28,345 bases of DNA, from the NCBI GenBank assembly GCA_014084085.1, contig NPFB01000089.1, forward strand, positions 100,116-128,460, written 5' to 3'. The notes under the pieces were generated by a model. It was not told the origin of the DNA, ran no database searches, and saw only the letters and a list, made by a program, of their open reading frames with translations. Of this stretch, positions 7,891-15,958 are shown piece after piece. Origin of the DNA: Hondaea fermentalgiana. Lineage: Eukaryota > Sar > Bigyra > Thraustochytrida > Thraustochytriidae. The translations under genes were made by a program, and so were the position numbers. Numbering within the stretch: position 1 is the first letter of the stretch; each line of letters starts with the position of its first letter.

Positions 7891-10662
7891 ATGTTCCACG
7901 CGCTGTCCGCGAGCTTCGGGCTCGCGTCGCCGGCCAGCGCCGGCGACGACGAGGGCGAGAACGGGCGCGGCGCGAGGGAGCCCGAGGCCTTCTCCGCGGC
8001 GCGACGCGACGACGGCGACGACGAGAAGGAAGAGGCGAGCGGACGCGGCGAGCAAGTGGCCGAGGCCGGCATCATGACCGAGTCCAAGACCAATCACGGC
8101 GACCCTGCGGGACGCGGCGGCGCCACCAATGCCGGCCCCAAGACGTCGAGGAACCGTCCACGCGGCTTCGAGGACAAGGAGAACGCAGTCTTTGCAAGCA
8201 ACAGCGCTTATGCCAGAGAAAGAACCGACAGTTCCGGTGAGCTGCGACTCGTTGCCGAAGTAGCCCGTCTAAAGCGCGAACTGGAGACCGCGCAGCACGA
8301 AGCCAAACTCGCCGCAGAAATCGGCCAGGAGCTGCTCAAGCAAGAGCAGGCCACGCGCGAAGAGAATCGAGCGCTTGATGAAAGCCTCGAAGCACAACGT
8401 GGACAACTCACCGCGCTCCATGCGGAACTCGAGGCAGCCCGCAAAGAGGCTCACACTTCTCAAGAGGCGCTTGAAGAGTATCGCGGTGAATGCAAGGCGC
8501 TTGAGGAACGCGCCACGGGACTCGCACAGAAACTCGAAACTGTCAATCGCGAGGCTCTTCGTGACGGCGCCAGTTTCGCCAAGCTCGAGGCGCAAATTCG
8601 CGAACTCATGGACGAGCGCGACGCCGCCAAACTGCGAGCAGAAGCCCTCGAGCTCGAAAGGAGCCGTGCAGAACTCGTTTCCCCCGTCGTGCCCTCGCCC
8701 TCGCCCCCCACCACGGTACGCAAGAATCTGGGAGCCTCGCTCGGCGAAATCGCCGTCCTCTCCTTGTCTCCTGGCACTGGCAACTTTCGCAAGACGGCTC
8801 GGCAAAATTCTGAGAGCACTGGACAGATTGTTCGCATCGGGAGCATTAGCAGCAGCAGCGCTGGCAGCCGACGTCCTCACGGGCGAAAAGAAGACAACCA
8901 CGTCGAAGCTGAAGCCGAAGCCGAAGCCAACTCTGACTCAGAATATGAACAAGACTATGACTCCGATGGGACCTTTTCGGAAAGCGAGGTGCCTTTTGAC
9001 GACAGCGAGGAAAGCTTTAAGACACCCACGCATCGGCAGCGAGGCAACGTCTCGCGTCTGCGGGCCACGCTGAGCGCCGCGCGCGCGGAAAACGCTCGTA
9101 GCAAACAAAAGATTCGCACTCTCGAGAAAGCCCTCCAGCAAAATGCCTTGGAAACGCAACAAAGCGCGCGCAAAGTCACGAGCTTGGAACAGGATCTCTC
9201 CGAGTTTCAGCAGATAATTGAGGCTCGGTCAGAGATGCACAATGCTGCCATTCATGAAGAAATGGAAACAGGCATTGGCGATGGCGACTGTGAGGGCATC
9301 TCGTCTCTCGAGGCCGCAATCCTTCGCGACGAGCTCGAGCGCATGAAGGAGGAGCTGCGCCAGGCCAACGTTCTTGCCATCATTCGTGGCGAGGATCTCG
9401 AGACGACCATTGAAGAGCTTCGCGAAGTCCAAAGCAGGCGCGAGCAAGAACATGCGCTTGCACAAGCACAAGCACGGACACAAGCACAAGCACAAGCACA
9501 AACACAGGCAAGCACGGGCGTCGGGCTGACTGTCGACGTCAATCTTGGTGACGAAAACGGAACCTCAAGTGCAGAGCCAAGCACTGGATCGCTTCTGGAC
9601 TCGTGCAAGAGTCCCGGTGTCTTTAGCATCAGCAGCGGCACGGACCCGGTCACATCTCCTTCTGATGTTGTCAAGGTCAAGCGTCGGCGACGAAAGGGAG
9701 CATACACGACCGTTGATGCGAGCTGCGGACCGAACAAGCCCATCGATGTTGGCATTGTTGAGCTCAACAAAGACGCGCACGGGTCTGGACGCGAGCTCAT
9801 TGTGTCCAGGCCGCCCCTTGACCAGCACGCAGGCCAGCTTCTTGTCAAGCAATTTCGTCGCCGCAACATCGTCATTAGCGCCTCTCGCAGCTGGAAGGCG
9901 CGAGTTGTCCAGCTTCGTGGCCCCGTGCTCCTCTTGTTTCGCAACGAGTGGGATCGAAAACCATGCGGCAAGGTTCCGCTTGACGGCACAGAGGTTCGTG
10001 TGGTGCGCCGTCCCCACCTCACGGGTTCCACCGGCGTGGTATCAGGCTCGCCACGACAGAAACATCATGCAAAACACACCACAGACGCGCAAGCCGCGCG
10101 CGCGGCAGCTATTGCGCAGAACTCTTGCATTGTGCACGAATTCCACATCTGGCACCCGCGCCGACCTGCAGTACTTTTTTCTGCAGATTCGCATGTAGAA
10201 ATGTCGCGCTGGGCAGAGGCCATTCGCCAAAATTGTGGCAACGTCTCGATGCGTCCCAAACGCTTTGCTGCTGGCTTTCTCACGGTTATGGAGGGCCTGG
10301 GTCAGGCTGCTACAAAGAGCTCGTTGCACCTGAAGCGCTACTTTGCTGTGCTGCGTACGGATGGAATTCATTTGTACACGCACCCGCGCAAGCACAAGTC
10401 TTTGCGAGTCATCTTGCTGGAGGACTCAGTTCGTGCCTGGAAGCCCACGCTCGAGCACAAGGCTGCAAAAGTATTTCCCGACATTCAGCGCGCGATTTGC
10501 ATCTCATCTCGCGAAACCGGTGAATGCTGTCTTCTCGCCGATACAAGCGTGGATTGTGACTGGTGGATCTCGACCATCCGCGCGCACGTCCTGGGCATCG
10601 TCTCGAGGGGTTCTGTCGAGGGCATGCGCGGCGACATTGCCTTTGGCTGTGTTGAAGTCTGA
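7891..10662 (+). CDS. Coiled-coil protein with two tandem C-terminal PH domains
   Basis: 923 residues from the first ATG at 7891; a second possible start is the ATG at 8074, because residues 1-61 are low-complexity Gly/Glu/Arg. Residues about 116-263 form a long charged coiled coil. A Ser/Pro-rich and then very acidic linker with an Ala-Glu dipeptide run follows, and a second coiled coil covers about 382-540, ending in an Ala-Gln dipeptide repeat. The C-terminus has two domains that look like PH folds: one about 648-785, with basic strands (KQFRRRN, SWKARVVQL) and the C-terminal helix Trp at 774, and one about 794-900 (AAGFLTVMEG, LKRYFAVLR, helix Trps at 891-892). PH domains usually bind phosphoinositides or proteins at membranes, so this is probably a membrane-recruited scaffold. 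I recognise no named orthologue. The PH call is from pattern; the second domain is the clearer one. Confidence 0.82.
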   Translation: MFHALSASFGLASPASAGDDEGENGRGAREPEAFSAARRDDGDDEKEEASGRGEQVAEAGIMTESKTNHGDPAGRGGATNAGPKTSRNRPRGFEDKENAVFASNSAYARERTDSSGELRLVAEVARLKRELETAQHEAKLAAEIGQELLKQEQATREENRALDESLEAQRGQLTALHAELEAARKEAHTSQEALEEYRGECKALEERATGLAQKLETVNREALRDGASFAKLEAQIRELMDERDAAKLRAEALELERSRAELVSPVVPSPSPPTTVRKNLGASLGEIAVLSLSPGTGNFRKTARQNSESTGQIVRIGSISSSSAGSRRPHGRKEDNHVEAEAEAEANSDSEYEQDYDSDGTFSESEVPFDDSEESFKTPTHRQRGNVSRLRATLSAARAENARSKQKIRTLEKALQQNALETQQSARKVTSLEQDLSEFQQIIEARSEMHNAAIHEEMETGIGDGDCEGISSLEAAILRDELERMKEELRQANVLAIIRGEDLETTIEELREVQSRREQEHALAQAQARTQAQAQAQTQASTGVGLTVDVNLGDENGTSSAEPSTGSLLDSCKSPGVFSISSGTDPVTSPSDVVKVKRRRRKGAYTTVDASCGPNKPIDVGIVELNKDAHGSGRELIVSRPPLDQHAGQLLVKQFRRRNIVISASRSWKARVVQLRGPVLLLFRNEWDRKPCGKVPLDGTEVRVVRRPHLTGSTGVVSGSPRQKHHAKHTTDAQAARAAAIAQNSCIVHEFHIWHPRRPAVLFSADSHVEMSRWAEAIRQNCGNVSMRPKRFAAGFLTVMEGLGQAATKSSLHLKRYFAVLRTDGIHLYTHPRKHKSLRVILLEDSVRAWKPTLEHKAAKVFPDIQRAICISSRETGECCLLADTSVDCDWWISTIRAHVLGIVSRGSVEGMRGDIAFGCVEV

Positions 10663-10686
10663 GCATAGCATCGTGAATTGGCAGAC

Positions 10687-10719
10687 GAGTGAGTGAGTGA
10701 ATGAATGAATGCATGAATG
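10687..10719. repeat. GAGT/GAAT tetranucleotide repeat
   Basis: Three GAGT units grade into GAAT-type units with one interruption. It lies just after the tandem-PH stop codon, probably in the 3' UTR. Confidence 0.85.
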
Positions 10720-11090
10720 GAGGAAGAGACCACGAGGCCAGTCTTCCTCCTCTTCTTCTTCATCTCCTCCTCCTTATTGTAACTGTATACGTATACCTAT
10801 TCTGATTTCTCTTTTTTATCTTGGAGCTCGCTGTTTTCAAGGGCCAAGGTCGTAGTCTTGTGATCAGTCCACGTGCAAATTTCGTTTTGCGATTCAGATC
10901 AGAGTTTTCTCCATTAACATGTAAGGCGGCATTTGGGGTTTCAGCCAAGAACACAGAGTGCCATATTCTTTTGCAAACATATTGAAAATAAAGCAGAGGA
11001 GGCTCGAAGAAAAGTCTCTTGCGCCGTAGTCAAGCCTGCATGTCCCGACCCCTCTTCCTTGGGTTTCATTCCAGGAATAAAAAACAAAAA

Positions 11091-11113
11091 CAGGCCTATT
11101 CTAGTGATAGGCC
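11091..11113. promoter_or_regulatory. Inverted repeat built from the TAGGCC core
   Basis: GGCCTAT at 11093-11099 and ATAGGCC at 11107-11113 are perfect 7-bp inverted arms around a 7-nt loop. CAGGCCTA at 11091-11098 matches the recurrent TAGGCCTA octamer at 7 of 8 positions. It sits about 110-130 bp upstream of the ATG at 11224. It could be a dimeric protein-binding site or a hairpin in RNA. Confidence 0.35.
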
Positions 11114-11223
11114 GGACTAACGGGTCGCTGCGCACAGGCATTGACAGACACCTTCTTGCATAGGCAACGAGTTGACACATCGCACATGAAAATCGAACGT
11201 GACGGCAAACAAGACGTACGAGC

Positions 11224-12096
11224 ATGGGGACGCAGGAACAGCGACGAGACGAACGCGGCGGTGCGATGATGCGTCCAGAGGGAATGCAAGTCGGCGCAAA
11301 CGATCAGCTTTCCCCCATTCAAAGCATGGGCGAGTTTCAGACGTCAATGCGAAGACGAAGACGTCACGGAAGTCCAGGTGGAGTTCCCGACTTTGGTTTG
11401 ACGCCCAGAAAGGCAACATCCATGTCGCAGAGCGATTCACAAAAGTCGCGTTCTTTGGAAACGCAAGAGGACGCTGACCTGCACACATATGCGGCTGAGT
11501 TGGTGCGTGCTTTGGGTATGAGTGACAGAGCCGCAAAAGCAATGCAAAAGCAGATGGCGAGCGCGAGCCTTCGGGAGCAGCTTGCTTTAATTTCAGACCT
11601 TGAGTCAGAGCTCGAAGCTACGGGCAACTCTTTGCCTTGTTCAGCCTCGAAAGATTCCGAAAAGAAAAATGTTCATGGAAATCAAAAAACACATCTCGAC
11701 GATGGTGATGATAGCAACTCGGCAGAGGACATTGACGAGGCATGGGAGATTCTTCTGGCGAACTCAGAGCTTAACGAGGAGCAAATTTCGAACATGTCGC
11801 GCCAATTCTATGCATTGGAGGACGCGGAGCAAAGGCTGCACATGTACTTTGAGTTTTCTAGTTATCTGCGGCCTTTCTCGCAGGCACAGCTTGATTTTCA
11901 AGCACGTGTGCAGGAAGCTCAAAAGCACGAACGTGGCATGTCCTCTTCCTCATCTTCGTGGCCTTGGGCCTCAGCGATGCAGACATCAATTTTAAGCAGT
12001 GCAAAAGACGAAACGACGCAGAGTCCATGGTACAAGTCACCCAAGGCAGTCGCCTCGGCGATATTCGCAACTGCTCTATTGAGGTATTCACTGTAA
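11224..12096 (+). CDS. Hypothetical protein, predicted mostly helical and acidic
   Basis: 290 residues from the ATG at 11224 (GAGCATGGG context, G at +4). I do not recognise the family. The first 85 residues are polar and disordered, with an Arg-rich patch (MRRRRRH) followed by Ser/Thr-rich sequence. Residues about 86-135 and 168-235 are amphipathic helical regions; the first is LHTYAAELVRALGMSDRAAK-like, the second acidic and Glu/Gln-rich with aromatic residues. A Ser run and a short Ala-rich hydrophobic stretch ending in Arg-Tyr-Ser-Leu form the C-terminus; this might be a weak membrane tail, but it is too short to call. Continuous frame and codon use similar to its neighbours support a real gene. 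It converges on the NIPA-like gene with 53 bp between stops. Confidence 0.65.
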   Translation: MGTQEQRRDERGGAMMRPEGMQVGANDQLSPIQSMGEFQTSMRRRRRHGSPGGVPDFGLTPRKATSMSQSDSQKSRSLETQEDADLHTYAAELVRALGMSDRAAKAMQKQMASASLREQLALISDLESELEATGNSLPCSASKDSEKKNVHGNQKTHLDDGDDSNSAEDIDEAWEILLANSELNEEQISNMSRQFYALEDAEQRLHMYFEFSSYLRPFSQAQLDFQARVQEAQKHERGMSSSSSSWPWASAMQTSILSSAKDETTQSPWYKSPKAVASAIFATALLRYSL

Positions 12097-12149
12097 GGAT
12101 CAATGAAATTCTAAAATGTAATGAAATCGTAAAAGAGATACAGGATTTG

Positions 12150-13526
12150 CTATGAAGTCGCAACCTCTTTATTTTCCAGCGTAGGCTTGCTGGGAGCACC
12201 CAAAGTGTTCCCAGCAGTGAGGGGCGTCACGGTGCCATTCGTCGGGACTCCAGGGGTCTTCAAGGTCATGAGACCGATGCCAGCCAGCGTGTGCATAATT
12301 CCGACGGGAAAGAGCATCTGCTGCATTTCGGTGAAGTCCGCGAACTCATGGTAGACAACAGCGCCGACTGTGCCGCTGAGCAAAATGTAGGCAGTGTTGT
12401 AGAGGGGTAGAAAGAGCACAGCATTGTAGCGACGGAGACCTTGGTTGATGTGGCTTATTTGTAGAAAGGCAAAGACAATGATGAGAACAATGTGGTAATA
12501 TGGGTGCACGGTGCCCCAGGCACCCTGCGAGCGTCCATCCTCAGAAATGCCGGCCTCGGCGAGCTCCCCTGTCGCCTTGAAGAAGACATTTCCGATGCCA
12601 CCAAAGGCACCGGCGCAAAAGGCGTAGAGAACAGGGCGCACCCGTACTATCCACACGGCCCTGGATTTCGTATGGATAAGGCTTACTGCCACGAGCGAGG
12701 CGAACAAGAGCACTCCCACGAGCGCGAGAAAGTCGGCGTCATCGTAGCGATCGAGCAACTCGCAGGCATTAAGGCTCACATCGGACTTGGGGCCACTTGC
12801 CGTCGCGATGACGAGACCAAGTAGAATGATTGAGGTCGCAAGAATTTCGATGTTGGAAATCTTTTCGCGGAGAAGAATTGGCGCAAAAATTGCATTGAGC
12901 AAGATGGTCATACCTGCAAAAGGCACGAGGAGAGATTGAGGTGCCAGAGAAAAGGCGACGAAGTCAAACGGCAATGGCAGCAAAACCATGATAAAGAGCG
13001 CAAAGAGCCACCACGGTGAAATGAGTAATCCGCCAATCTCGGGTGCCTTTTTTTCTTTGCGATCGTTGACGATGTGAGCATATTTTTGCAGAATCGTGCC
13101 GAAGGTTGTGCAAAACGAGGATAGAATGCTGAACATGATGCCTAGCAGCCGGCCATTATCGTTTTCCTCTTGGTCGTTGCTGGATGTTGTCGTGTTGCTG
13201 TTTGCCTCTGGCTCGACGCAGTCACAAGTTCCAATTTCATAGATACCCGATACGTTGTCTTGATCGAGTCGATGTCCAGTCGCGCACCAAAATGCGTCGA
13301 GCTCATCTTCCGTGGCGAGTAAGACCGCGAAGCCTGGCGGCTGCAGTTCGCGGAACTGGAAGCATGTATCAAGCTCAAGTATGCTCCCATTCGAGAGCGC
13401 ATATGATGCTGAAAAATTACAGAGCGACGTTTCGGTCGTGGTTGTTATTCCTGCGCAGTTCCACCCATTCTCGGTGCTCAGTACTCCCAAGGTATTGTTT
13501 GCGTCACACGTGAGCGTGTTTCCCAT
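12150..13526 (-). CDS. NIPA-like magnesium transporter family protein with Cys-rich N-terminal ectodomain
   Basis: 458 residues, ATG at 13526 with G at +4. Residues 1-125 are soluble, with seven Cys (7, 24, 36, 55, 81, 101, 103) and several N-glycosylation sequons, for example NFS, NGS, NVS and NTT. About nine hydrophobic segments fill residues 127-423. The order and motifs fit the NIPA/DUF803 branch of the drug/metabolite transporter superfamily: a first helix of the SILSSFCTTFGTILQK type, then PWW, then FDFVAFSLAPQSLLVPFAG...NAIFAPILLREKIS, and a late LRRYNAVLFLPLYNTAY block. Animal NIPA proteins carry Mg2+ and related divalent cations. They normally begin directly with the first helix, so the N-terminal domain is an addition. 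No classical signal peptide is visible, so its export would have to rely on the first helix. The substrate is inferred from the family only. Confidence 0.82.
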   Translation of the reverse strand: MGNTLTCDANNTLGVLSTENGWNCAGITTTTETSLCNFSASYALSNGSILELDTCFQFRELQPPGFAVLLATEDELDAFWCATGHRLDQDNVSGIYEIGTCDCVEPEANSNTTTSSNDQEENDNGRLLGIMFSILSSFCTTFGTILQKYAHIVNDRKEKKAPEIGGLLISPWWLFALFIMVLLPLPFDFVAFSLAPQSLLVPFAGMTILLNAIFAPILLREKISNIEILATSIILLGLVIATASGPKSDVSLNACELLDRYDDADFLALVGVLLFASLVAVSLIHTKSRAVWIVRVRPVLYAFCAGAFGGIGNVFFKATGELAEAGISEDGRSQGAWGTVHPYYHIVLIIVFAFLQISHINQGLRRYNAVLFLPLYNTAYILLSGTVGAVVYHEFADFTEMQQMLFPVGIMHTLAGIGLMTLKTPGVPTNGTVTPLTAGNTLGAPSKPTLENKEVATS

Positions 13527-13920
13527 GATGCTGCTGCTTGCTTGTGCTCACAAGGACCAGCTCGCGGGTCACTCCTACGCCTCGGGTCCAGTGCGATGAT
13601 TGCAGTCTGCACGCCAGGAGCGCGCGCCGAGATCTCTACGAGGCGTCTCCCTCATTCATTCCCTCTCCTCTTCCCACAAAAATGGACAAGGTCTTTCTTT
13701 CTTTCTTCTTTCTCTCACTCACGCATCAGCCAAGTCATCGTGTGATGTCAGCCAGTTCGCCGCGCCCGCGCCCGTCAGGTGGTGCACACCTAAAGTGTGT
13801 ACTCCGTGTCGTGCGCGGTCCCTGATCTCGATGGCCCCCTCTGCGACTTTTTCTTCGCCAGCATGGGCAGCGGCCTGGCGGGTGGCTTTCTCTTTATTTC
13901 CTCGCGGCTCTCGTATGCGA

Positions 13921-13959
13921 GCGTGCGTGCATGCGTGCATGCGGGCATGCGCGCGTGCG
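13921..13959. repeat. Alternating GCGTGC/ATGC low-complexity repeat
   Basis: Purine-pyrimidine alternating sequence built from GCGT, GCAT and GCGC units. This is a composition with potential to adopt Z-form DNA, though that is not shown here. Confidence 0.8.
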
Positions 13960-14094
13960 GCACGGTCGTGCACGGAGGCATAGAGGCTGTTGAGCTTCTG
14001 CGAGCAAGCGCAGATCTGCTCTAGCTGCTTGCCGGCCTTGTGGTCAATCGAGGCGAGGTTTTGAGCGGCTCTACGCGAGAGCTTCAACGAGCCC

Positions 14095-14122
14095 CTTCTC
14101 CTTCTCCTTCTTCTTCTTCTTC
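14095..14122. repeat. CTT/CTCCTT polypyrimidine tract
   Basis: A run of CTT and CTCCTT units about 140 bp upstream of the photolyase ATG, likely in its leader or promoter. Confidence 0.75.
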
Positions 14123-14258
14123 GCCTCCGGCAGAAACGTTGTGACCGCAAGAGAAACAGAAACCCATCGCGCCGCGCCGAGCTTGCACTCGGCGAGCGAC
14201 GACGAGCGAGGACGGCGGAGACGAGCGTAGAGGAGTAGTGTACACGAGCCTTGGGACG

Positions 14259-15815
14259 ATGAAGGTGGAGGTGCAACCGGAGCGGTGCCAGTGGCTCAAG
14301 AAGGACGAGGACGCGGTCGCCGAGGGCAAGAATGACGGCGGCCCGGTGGTGTACTGGATGCACCGGGAGAAACGGGCGGAGGACAACTGGGCGCTTCTCA
14401 AGGCGCAAAGTCTGGCGCTCGCCAAGAACGCCTCACTGGCAGTAGTGATGCTTGTCCCCACAAAGTACATGCACTGGAACTTGCGGCACTACTCGTTTGG
14501 CCTGAAAGGCCTCGCGGAGACGCAAAAGGCGCTGCACGCCAAGAACATCCCCATGTATGTTTCGCTGAGCGAGAACCCGGCCAAGGATCTCGTTTCCACG
14601 TGCAAGGATCTCAAAGCGCGCGCGCTTGTCATGGATTTCTTCCCGATGCGACCCAAGCGAAACTGGGATGCCGAGGTGACCAAGTCCGTGGATATCCCCG
14701 TGTGCCTCGTCGACGCGCACAATGTCGTGCCGTGCTGGGAGGCATCGGACAAGCGCGAGTACGCCGCACGCACGATTCGCCCCAAGATCAACCGAAAGAA
14801 GGATGACTTCTTTGACGCGTTTCCAGAGCTGTCCAAGATGCCCTCGTCGAACACTGACGGTAAGCTCAAGGAGACGGACTTTGATAAAATGCTCGAAGAA
14901 CTCAAGTCGGACCACAAGCTCGATACGAGCGTCAAGCCCGTCAACGACCGCTTTCCGCCCGGCCCCTCGGGCGCAAAGAAGATTTTGGATCGCTTCCTTG
15001 ACGCCAAGCGACTCGGCAAATACAGCGAGTGCCGCAACGACCCGAACGAAAGGGTACTCTCCGACATGTCACCGTACATGAACTACGGATTCATTGCTCC
15101 GCAGCGCGTCCTCATGGAGGCGCGCGCGTATGCGAAAAAGAACGGAAAGATCCCTTCCAAGGAGATTGATGGCTTTGAAGAGGAGGCGCTCGTTCGCCGC
15201 GAGCTCACGGACAACTACTGCCACTATGTTCCCGAGTACGATTCCCTTGACGCGGCCTATGACTGGGCGCGTGAAACGCTCAAAGAGCACGCCAAGGACA
15301 AACGACCGCACATTTACTCGTTCGAGGAGCTCGCTGAGGCGCGCACGAATGATGAACTTTGGAATGCGGCACAGGTGATGGCACGCGACGAGGGCAAGAT
15401 GCACGGGTGGCTGCGCATGTACTGGGCAAAGCAGCTTCTCACTTGGACAGAGACGCCGGAAGAGGCACTTGACTACGGCTTTCGGCTCAACGACATTTAC
15501 AATCTTGACGGCGGCGATCCTAACTCGATTGTCGGCGTGGCTTGGAGCATCATGGGGATTCACGACCAGGGGTGGCGTGAGCGCGAGATTTTCGGCAAGA
15601 TCCGCTGCATGACGTACAAGTCGTCGCGAACCAAGTTCGACGTCGATAAGCTTGCGAAAAAGTATCCGGGTCCCGGCGAGGCCAAGTCGGGCAAACGCAA
15701 GGCTTCGCAAGATAAAGGCGACGAGGACGACAAAGATAGCAAGGACAAGGATAGCAAGAACAAGAGCAAAAAGGGTTCATCCTCGAACAAGAAACAAAAG
15801 AGCGGCAAGAAGTGA
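14259..15815 (+). CDS. PHR: Class II CPD photolyase (deoxyribodipyrimidine photo-lyase)
   Basis: 518 residues from the ATG at 14259 (A at -3). The enzyme uses blue light and reduced FAD to split cyclobutane pyrimidine dimers in DNA. The N-terminal Rossmann antenna domain starts with VVYWMHREKRAEDNWAL (about 30-46). The helical FAD domain has the class II blocks: RNDPNERVLSDMSPYMNYG (259-277), VRRELTDNYCHYVPEYDSL (312-330), LWNAAQ (367-372), KMHGWLRMYWAK (380-391) and LNDIYNLDG (410-418) running to HDQGWREREIFGKIR (435-449). By alignment from memory, the class II electron-transfer Trps fall at W368, W389 and W396, and the FAD-contacting Asn at N411; all are kept. The usual DGRDPNG reads DGGDPNS, and the usual KIRYM reads KIRCM. 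Residues 477-518 are a Lys/Asp/Ser tail, a likely nuclear localisation signal. It converges on the ABHD gene. Confidence 0.95.
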   Translation: MKVEVQPERCQWLKKDEDAVAEGKNDGGPVVYWMHREKRAEDNWALLKAQSLALAKNASLAVVMLVPTKYMHWNLRHYSFGLKGLAETQKALHAKNIPMYVSLSENPAKDLVSTCKDLKARALVMDFFPMRPKRNWDAEVTKSVDIPVCLVDAHNVVPCWEASDKREYAARTIRPKINRKKDDFFDAFPELSKMPSSNTDGKLKETDFDKMLEELKSDHKLDTSVKPVNDRFPPGPSGAKKILDRFLDAKRLGKYSECRNDPNERVLSDMSPYMNYGFIAPQRVLMEARAYAKKNGKIPSKEIDGFEEEALVRRELTDNYCHYVPEYDSLDAAYDWARETLKEHAKDKRPHIYSFEELAEARTNDELWNAAQVMARDEGKMHGWLRMYWAKQLLTWTETPEEALDYGFRLNDIYNLDGGDPNSIVGVAWSIMGIHDQGWREREIFGKIRCMTYKSSRTKFDVDKLAKKYPGPGEAKSGKRKASQDKGDEDDKDSKDKDSKNKSKKGSSSNKKQKSGKK

Positions 15816-15958
15816 GTCTCTGCTCATCAGCAAGTAGAATGAATCAGCGATAATTTGCATTTAAGAGTCATATGTAATTGATGGGGGGCAAGGGATTAGA
15901 TAGTCATTCATTTCGCAAAACTGCGGCAGGCAGGGCGGGATTAACTCTCTCCACTCGC

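Larger units (their letters stand above)
10663..11223. other. Intergenic region between the tandem-PH gene and the orphan gene
   Basis: 561 bp without a supported gene. It begins with a GAGT/GAAT repeat (10687-10719) and a CTT/CTC pyrimidine run (about 10741-10775), then becomes AT-richer. AATAAA-like hexamers occur near 10986 and 11076. A 7-bp inverted repeat sits at 11093-11113. A 28-codon frame from the ATG at 11186 overlaps the next gene's start out of frame. Confidence 0.6.
13527..14258. other. Divergent intergenic region between the NIPA-like gene and photolyase
   Basis: 732 bp, no supported gene. It contains pyrimidine-rich runs (13690-13720 and 14095-14122) and a GCGTGC/ATGC repeat (13921-13959). 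No plus-strand ATG occurs between about 13950 and the photolyase start. Frames on both strands here translate to Arg/Ala/Ser low complexity. Confidence 0.55.

Noticed and set aside
13719..14408. Minus-strand frame of 229 codons opposite the photolyase start
   Set aside because: Covers repeats and the photolyase N-terminus, with long Arg runs from the CTT tract; no domain.
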